A DNA stretch of 5,729 bases from an uncultured delta proteobacterium (GTDB taxonomy: Bacteria; Desulfobacterota; WTBG01; CAIYCZ01), in contig CAIYCZ010000174.1 of NCBI GenBank assembly GCA_903924805.1, positions 1 to 5,729 on the forward strand, in the 5' to 3' direction. This document shows positions 5,614 to 5,729 of this stretch, in pieces. The notes below the pieces were generated by a model, which did not search any database, had not been told where the DNA came from, and saw only the letters and a program-made list of their open reading frames with translations. Numbering within the stretch: the first letter of the stretch is position 1; the number at the start of each line of letters is the position of its first letter. A program made the position numbers and the translations under genes.

Positions 5614-5676
5614 GTTCCCCTTTATCACTTGCCGGCGGGTACTAGTTCCCCTTGTATAGCACGCTTGTCGTGAGCG
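5614..5676. repeat. two diverged copies of a ~30-bp unit starting GTTCCCCTT
   Basis: GTTCCCCTT occurs at 5614-5622 and 5645-5653, exactly 31 bp apart. The following bases remain similar when gaps are allowed: TAT..CA...CTTGCCGGCGGG against GTATAGCACGCTTGTCGTGAGCG. They look like old tandem copies of an intergenic element. No function can be assigned. Confidence 0.4.
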
Positions 5677-5681
5677 ACAGG
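5664..5681. repeat. short hairpin upstream of znuA
   Basis: CTTGTCG and CGACAGG form a 7-bp stem (one T.G pair on the plus strand) around the loop TGAG. An alternative pairing of CCCCTTGT (5648-5655) with ACAGGGG (5677-5683) competes with it. There is no T-run directly after it on either strand, so I do not call it a terminator. Confidence 0.35.
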
Positions 5682-5691
5682 GGAGGTTTTC

Positions 5692-5721
5692 AGCGCCGCA
5701 ACAATATACTCGGAGACTTAC
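5692..5721. repeat. short direct repeat, copy 2, at the right edge
   Basis: AGCGCCGC-AACA-ATA-TACTCGG-AG-ACTTAC on the plus strand aligns with copy 1 at 5531-5566, about 160 bp away, with three substitutions next to AACA and small gaps. Because it sits at the edge of the window, more copies could follow. Confidence 0.42.
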
Positions 5722-5729
5722 TCACGACC

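Larger units (their letters stand above)
5541..5729. other. intergenic region upstream of znuA, no gene recognised
   Basis: These 189 bp carry no convincing open frame and no clear sigma70 promoter or metal-responsive operator. They hold two copies of a short direct repeat (5531-5566 and 5692-5721), two diverged copies of a unit beginning GTTCCCCTT (5614-5639 and 5645-5676) and a small hairpin (5664-5681). The promoter of the metal-transport operon should lie here or beyond the right edge, but I cannot point to it. A 12-codon minus-strand frame that ends at TGA (5690-5692) enters from the right edge; it is too short to interpret. Confidence 0.5.

Noticed and set aside
5690..5728. Minus-strand open frame entering from the right edge and ending in TGA
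   Set aside because: It has only a dozen codons, overlaps a direct repeat and shows no recognisable protein sequence. It cannot be told from chance.

Overview
The window reads as ordinary chromosomal DNA of a Gram-negative (diderm) bacterium. The evidence is a periplasmic metal-uptake ABC system, a small exported DUF3015 protein, and a large exported DUF4105-type protein whose C-terminal part looks like an outer-membrane beta-barrel ending in Phe. Every credible gene lies on the minus strand, so reading runs from high to low coordinates. Base composition is moderate, and the spacers contain degenerate short repeats of a kind common in environmental bacteria. I cannot place the organism more precisely from the sequence alone.

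Upstream block (5729 to 2917): 189 bp of repeat-rich intergenic DNA, then a three-gene zinc/manganese-type ABC importer. The order is substrate-binding protein (znuA-like, 5540-4614), ATPase (znuC-like, 4623-3868, overlapping the previous gene by 10 nt) and permease (znuB-like, 3726-2917). The binding protein captures a divalent metal (probably Zn) outside the inner membrane, the permease forms the channel and the ATPase powers it. The ATPase-permease junction is interrupted by a 141-bp spacer made largely of 7-bp and 9-bp degenerate repeats. No convincing Zur/MntR operator was found.

Middle block (2916 to 267): a leader with a near-consensus sigma70 promoter (TTGACA, 18 bp, TATAGT) and two strong Shine-Dalgarno sequences, one of which has no obvious start codon. 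It is followed by a DUF3015 exported protein (2680-2213) and, 2 nt after its stop, a DUF4105/Lnb-type exported protein (2210-267). A perfect 15-bp inverted repeat followed by a T-run on the sense strand sits right at the start of the second gene. It could act as an attenuator or hide the real start.

Downstream block (266 to 1): a second consensus-like promoter and the first 57 codons of a charged, probably coiled-coil protein that runs off the left edge.

No rRNA, tRNA, CRISPR array, transposase, integrase or phage gene is visible. The points most worth a second look are the DUF3015-DUF4105 pair with its start-site hairpin and orphan Shine-Dalgarno, and the repeats invading the metal-transport operon at its start and at its znuC-znuB junction. 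I see no clear evidence for a wholly new system.
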